The translations under genes were made by a program, and so were the position numbers. From Deltaproteobacteria bacterium (GTDB lineage Bacteria > Desulfobacterota > SM23-61): a DNA stretch of 45,169 bases. The stretch is from positions 1-45,169 of the forward strand of contig VGSF01000032.1 of NCBI GenBank assembly GCA_016875165.1. Reading direction: 5' to 3'. Below, one piece after another: positions 41,462 to 45,169 of this stretch. Each line of letters begins with the position of its first letter. The first letter of the stretch is position 1. Below the pieces are notes generated by a model. It made no database searches, had not been told where the DNA came from, and worked only from the letters and a program-made list of their open reading frames with translations.

Positions 41462-41727
41462 GCATCACTTTAGCCCTTTGAAAAGAGGTGGGGCTTAAGA
41501 GCAGGGGAATCCGTGGCCCGGGGGCCTGGACGGCCCGCTTGGAATCATAAGGCGCTGATTTCTTCGTAAGTGGGGGTGGGAAAATGCCCCCCGCCTCCTC
41601 CGGCGGAGACGCGCGGGGTTCTTCGTGGTCAAGCGGAAACCCGGCCGATGCTTCCGGCGCGTTCGCCCAGGCCCCCGGGCCATAACAAAGATGGTCAAGC
41701 CCCATTTTCAAACTGCTAAATTGATAC
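41462..41727 (+). mobile_element. GTAAC-ended structured mobile element, copy D
   Basis: 266 bp with ends GCATCACTTTAGCCCTTTG (41462-41480, a slightly diverged left end) and CTAAATTGATAC. Flanking 8-mers are CTTAAGCA (41454-41461) and CTAAAGCA (41728-41735), 7/8. Core motifs are AATCATAAGGC (41543-41553) and CGATGCTTCCGGCGC (41646-41660). The inner stem CCCGGGGGCCTGG / CCAGGCCCCCGGG is perfect and differs in sequence from copies A and B. It splits livG from livH, which would otherwise be about 26 bases apart. Confidence 0.88.
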
Positions 41728-41758
41728 CTAAAGCACAAATAAGGCAAGCGGGTAGAGG

Positions 41759-42646
41759 ATGGAATATTTTCTCGGTCTTTTAATAAATGGCATCGTGGTC
41801 GGCAGCATCTATTCCATGGTGGCCCTGGGGTTTGTGTTGATTTACAAAGCGACGGAAGTGGTCAACTTTGCCCAGGGTGAACTACTCATGATCGGCGCTT
41901 ATTTCTGTATGGAAACCATTGTCCGTACACGAATGCCCTTCATCCCGGCCTTCTTGATGACCATGATTTTCATGATTATCCTGGCCCTCCTCATTGAGCG
42001 GTTAGTGCTGCGGCGGATGCTCGGCGCACCCATCATTTCGATCATTATGGTCACTATCGGCATCGGTATTATTCTGCGCATGGTCGTGATCCAGATCTGG
42101 GGAGCAACCAGCCTGCCCTTCCCCGATGTTTTCCCCAGAAAAGGGATAGATTTCGGAGTCATTAAGGTGGGCCAGGTTTATATCTGGTCTTTCTTGCTTT
42201 CTGTAATTTTTATGGCGTTGTTTGGCATTTTTTTCAAATTTACCCGGATCGGCCTGGTGATGCGGGCAACCGCCAGCTCCCGCAAGGCCGCTGAGAGCAT
42301 GGGGGTGCCCTTAACCAGAATATTCGCCCTGGCCTGGATCATCTCCGCGATTGTTTCTGGTGTGGGGGGGGTATTGACCGGGAGTATCGCCGGCCTGACT
42401 CCTGAATTAAGTTTTTACGGCGTAAAAGTATTCCCGGCAGTCATCCTTGGTGGTCTGGACAGCATCGTGGGGGCCACGATCAGCGGGGTAGTCATCGGCG
42501 TGCTGGAGAACCTCGGCGCGGGTTTCCTTAAAGACCTTACGGGACTCGGAGGGTTGGGCCCGGTAGCGCCGTTCATCATTCTTGTCGCCATCCTGTGGGT
42601 CCGTCCCACTGGCCTTTTTGGCACCAAGGACATCGAAAGGGTTTAA
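41759..42646 (+). CDS. livH: Branched-chain amino acid-type ABC permease LivH
   Basis: A 295-residue inner-membrane permease with about eight helices. The opening ending in NGIVVGSIYSMVALGFVLIY and the segment VVNFAQGELLMIGAY are hallmark LivH sequence. The segment RATASSRKAAESMGVPLTRIFALAW is the cytoplasmic loop facing the ATPase. A GTAGAGG lies just before the ATG, closer than usual. The gene is separated from livG by mobile element D. It forms the channel with LivM. Confidence 0.94.
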   Translation: MEYFLGLLINGIVVGSIYSMVALGFVLIYKATEVVNFAQGELLMIGAYFCMETIVRTRMPFIPAFLMTMIFMIILALLIERLVLRRMLGAPIISIIMVTIGIGIILRMVVIQIWGATSLPFPDVFPRKGIDFGVIKVGQVYIWSFLLSVIFMALFGIFFKFTRIGLVMRATASSRKAAESMGVPLTRIFALAWIISAIVSGVGGVLTGSIAGLTPELSFYGVKVFPAVILGGLDSIVGATISGVVIGVLENLGAGFLKDLTGLGGLGPVAPFIILVAILWVRPTGLFGTKDIERV

Positions 42647-42654
42647 AGCAATTC

Positions 42655-43677
42655 ATGGCCAATATGGAAAATAAATTTGTTTCCCCTCTTTTTTCAACCC
42701 GGATTGAGAGCCTGGGCGCCTTAGCTCTTGTGGGAGCGCTGGCGGTCGTTTCCCAGTTCCTCAACCCTTACCATCTTACTCTATTGACCCAGATCACCAT
42801 CTTTTCCCTGGCGGCCATGGGCCTCAATCTGCTTGTGGGAAACACCGGATTGATTTCCGTGGCCCATGCGGCCTTCATGGGCGTAGGCGCCTTTTCATCG
42901 GCTTATCTGATCCAGAATGTCGGTATGCCGGCATTGCCGGCGATCCTCCTCTCCGGCTTGATCACGGCAGCGACTGGGCTGCTCTTTGGGCTCCCTTCCC
43001 TGCGCCTCAAAGGCGTCTATCTGGCCATGGCCAGCTTTGCCGCCCAGATTATTCTCTACTGGGTTTTTGAAGAGTCGCGCTGGTTGACCGGCGGTCAGGA
43101 CGGCCGTTTTGCCAATCGCCCGGTGATCCTTGGCCTCAACTTTCATAGTAGCCATCATTTCTACTTGCTGGTGTTATTCCTGACGGTGCTCGGGGCCATC
43201 GCCAATTTAAATATCCTGCGTTCCCGGCTCGGCCGGGCTTTAGCCGCAGTTCGCGACCATCCGGTTGCCGCGGAAATGATGGGCATCAATGTTTTTCGGA
43301 CCAAGATAGCTGCCTTTGGCCTGGCCACCTTCTACGCCGGAGTGGCCGGCGCGCTCTTCGGTCAATATCTCGAGTTTGTGGCCATCCAGGCCTTCAACCT
43401 GGGTGTTTCCATCCAGCTTCTGGCCCTGGTTATTATCGGAGGTCTGGGGCGGGTTTCCGGATCGATTCTGGGAGCCATGTTCATTATAATCATCCCGGAA
43501 TGGCTGGACACCATTGTTTCCTTGATCTCAGATAGCGCTGGCGACCTGGCGCCCACTCGCCTGGGAGTCTTCGGGCTAATCATCGTGGTATTTCTGATTT
43601 ACGAACCCCATGGCTTAGCTCGAACCTGGCAGCGAATGTTGGGATGGGTTGTGGCCAGAATTTATCGTCATGGTTGA
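42655..43677 (+). CDS. livM: Branched-chain amino acid-type ABC permease LivM
   Basis: A 340-residue inner-membrane permease with about nine hydrophobic segments. LivM signatures are AAMGLNLLVGNTGLISVAHAAFMGVGAF and, near the C-terminus, GGLGRVSGSILGAMFIIIIPEW. The cytoplasmic loop RDHPVAAEMMGINVFRTKIAAFG fits the ATPase-docking region. The ATG at 42655 begins nine bases after the LivH stop; the longer open frame overlaps livH. The 173 bases after the stop show no gene. Confidence 0.94.
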   Translation: MANMENKFVSPLFSTRIESLGALALVGALAVVSQFLNPYHLTLLTQITIFSLAAMGLNLLVGNTGLISVAHAAFMGVGAFSSAYLIQNVGMPALPAILLSGLITAATGLLFGLPSLRLKGVYLAMASFAAQIILYWVFEESRWLTGGQDGRFANRPVILGLNFHSSHHFYLLVLFLTVLGAIANLNILRSRLGRALAAVRDHPVAAEMMGINVFRTKIAAFGLATFYAGVAGALFGQYLEFVAIQAFNLGVSIQLLALVIIGGLGRVSGSILGAMFIIIIPEWLDTIVSLISDSAGDLAPTRLGVFGLIIVVFLIYEPHGLARTWQRMLGWVVARIYRHG

Positions 43678-43850
43678 TTCGGGTACCCCGGGAGCGGGTG
43701 ACTCCTTTGCTTTGTGGTCCCCCCGGAATGAAAACAGCTTTAAGCGCCTTGCTGGCATCATGCTCCCGGAGATTTTGAGGGCAAAAGCGCCAAGCTCAAC
43801 AAAAGGTCTGGGCAATGTTCCCAGCCCTTAAAACCCTAAAAGGAGGAAGT

Positions 43851-44990
43851 ATGAAAACAAAACTCATTTTCACCCTGGTTGCGGCAGCGGTTCTGCTAAT
43901 TTTTGGCTCCCCTGCCCAGGCTGACATCATCCTGGGAGCCATCTCCAACCGCACTGGCCCCACTTCGGATTCGAGCATTCCCCACACGGATGGAGTTCTA
44001 CACGCCTATGCATGGATCAACTCCATGGGCGGCATCAAGGGCCAGAAAATCAAACTCATTGAGATTGATTGCTCCTACGACATCCCTAAAACTGTTGCCG
44101 CCTTCAAGCGACTGGTCGAGACCGAAAAAGTTCCTTTGGTCCATGGTTTTGGAACCCCGGACAGCATGGCCATTATCCCCTTTTCCACGCGGACCCAGAC
44201 CATCTATATGCCCCTCTCCTATGCCAAAGAGTTCTCCGATGCCAAGAATGCCCCCTACTATTTCACCACCAATTCAACTTACAACGATGCCGGCCGCAGC
44301 GCCGTGCAATTCGTGAAAAAGCAGGGGGGCAAGCTGGCGCTTCTTTACAACAACGGCGGGTTCGGCCTGGCTCCCATAGCCGATATCAAGGATGAAGCCA
44401 AAAAACTGGGCGTGCCCATCGTGGCTGATGAGCATTCCGGCTACGCCCCGACGGACGTAGTCCAGCCTATCCTGAAATTCAAAGAAGCCGGGGCTGATTA
44501 CATCTGGATGGGAAACACCACTTCAGCCATGACCGTCCTGGCCAAAGACTTAAAGAAACAGGGCTTCCCGACCAAGGCCATCGGCAATATCTACGCGGCC
44601 ACCGAAGCTTTCATCAGGAACGCCGGACCTGATGCCGAAGGGCACTATTCCATGTATGGTGGCACCCCCTACGGGGCCGTGGACACCCCGGCCATGAAGC
44701 AGATCATGGCTTCGACGTACTTCGACAAGTTAAACACGGACTACATCCGCGGCTGGGCCCAGGCCTTGCTGGTGGCCGAGGTGGTCAAAATCACCCTGGA
44801 CGCCAACAAAAAATTAACCGGCCCGAACCTCAAAGCGGCCTTTGAAACCCTGAAAGACTTTACCCCCGGCGGATTGATTCCGCCCGTCACCTTCACGGCT
44901 GATGACCACCGCCCCAGCATGGTCGTTCCAGTCTATCAGGTGCAAGGCGGCAAAATGGTCAAAGTCTGGGATAATAGAATGTCCCGGTAA
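43851..44990 (+). CDS. ABC transporter substrate-binding protein (LivK type)
   Basis: A 379-residue periplasmic binding protein. A Sec signal peptide covers residues 1-24 (MKTK, hydrophobic core, PAQA before cleavage). The mature part shows the type I periplasmic fold: LGAISNRTGP, then VAAFKRLVETEKVPLVHG, then YNNGGFGLAPIADIKDEAKKLGV. AAAGGAGGAAGT directly precedes the ATG at 43851; the open frame begins 36 bases earlier without a site. Such proteins in anaerobes bind amino acids, benzoate-like acids or other carboxylates. Adjacent molybdenum hydroxylase genes suggest the ligand may be its substrate (inference). Confidence 0.93.
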   Translation: MKTKLIFTLVAAAVLLIFGSPAQADIILGAISNRTGPTSDSSIPHTDGVLHAYAWINSMGGIKGQKIKLIEIDCSYDIPKTVAAFKRLVETEKVPLVHGFGTPDSMAIIPFSTRTQTIYMPLSYAKEFSDAKNAPYYFTTNSTYNDAGRSAVQFVKKQGGKLALLYNNGGFGLAPIADIKDEAKKLGVPIVADEHSGYAPTDVVQPILKFKEAGADYIWMGNTTSAMTVLAKDLKKQGFPTKAIGNIYAATEAFIRNAGPDAEGHYSMYGGTPYGAVDTPAMKQIMASTYFDKLNTDYIRGWAQALLVAEVVKITLDANKKLTGPNLKAAFETLKDFTPGGLIPPVTFTADDHRPSMVVPVYQVQGGKMVKVWDNRMSR

Positions 44991-45169
44991 AACTTTAAAT
45001 TAATTTGGACACAGATTTTCACGGATAAACTCAGATAATTATCACGGGTGTCCAATTAATAATCGAATAAAGTCAATTGGTTGTCTGGCATGGTGATCAG
45101 TTTTGTGCATTTTGGTGGTACGAGTGCCGATAAAATGGGCTTTTTCTCGAAAAGTGAGACACTCAAAAT
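44991..45169. other. Non-coding right edge with GGACACAGAT-type repeat
   Basis: GGACACAGATTTTCACGGAT at about 45008 begins a degenerate palindrome that closes with CACGGGTGTCC near 45050. The rest, to the window edge, is AT-rich with no supported gene. A following LivF gene, if any, lies outside. Confidence 0.5.

Overview
The window looks like a stretch of chromosome from an uncultured anaerobe of the Desulfobacterota (old Deltaproteobacteria) type. This is an inference. It rests on the N-terminally long HflX, the cysteine-rich small protein ahead of it, the tadA / tRNA-Ser / ffs / dnaX-ybaB-recR synteny, several molybdenum and CoA-linked catabolic genes, and very dense intergenic palindromic repeats. 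No rRNA, CRISPR array or phage genes are seen.

Layout. 1-8.4 kb: the start of a transposase at the left edge, an enoyl-CoA hydratase/isomerase, two small genes, a fused CoA-transferase, a zinc alcohol dehydrogenase plus glutamate-type dehydrogenase pair, a flavin oxidoreductase and a radical SAM protein. 8.6-10.9 kb: a two-gene restriction-modification unit with its own strong promoter. 11-26.3 kb: mostly housekeeping on the minus strand (MBL hydrolase; Zn-ribbon protein, hflX, fmdB-like, rnr, ribF, a lone molybdopterin oxidoreductase, plsY; cysS; dnaX-ybaB-recR). 26.5-27.8 kb: SRP RNA, two tRNA-Ser genes and tadA. 28.2-36.8 kb, plus strand: a four-carbon acid sugar kinase, a PdxA family dehydrogenase, a complete sugar-type ABC importer and a LarA-like protein, which together read as uptake and breakdown of a sugar acid. 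36.9-45 kb, plus strand: a four-subunit molybdenum hydroxylase with a split large subunit, in the order FAD, 2Fe-2S, Mo-N, Mo-C, followed by a branched-chain-amino-acid-type ABC importer (LivG, LivH, LivM, LivK; no LivF in the window). This reads as uptake and hydroxylation of a small, perhaps heterocyclic, substrate.

The most interesting structure is not a gene. Five elements share GTAAC-type inverted ends and are flanked by 8-bp target duplications: two perfect, two 7/8 and one 6/8. Three carry a long internal fold of about 265 bp whose stems covary between copies. One is a 112-bp derivative without the core. One has the same ends around a different cargo. One copy landed exactly in the ribosome binding site between two overlapping genes, duplicating the site and supplying a stop codon. 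Another sits in the leader of the Zn-ribbon/hflX operon, with the start codon inside the target duplication. Similar cores and hairpin cargos also appear inside other types of inverted ends, so ends and cargos look exchangeable.

Other points of note are an apparent AUC (or AUU) start for hflX, a LarA homologue without the known catalytic histidines and lysine, and a duplicated 158-bp hairpin-bearing leader ahead of two catabolic genes. All identifications come from reading the sequence and from memory of protein families. No database search was run.
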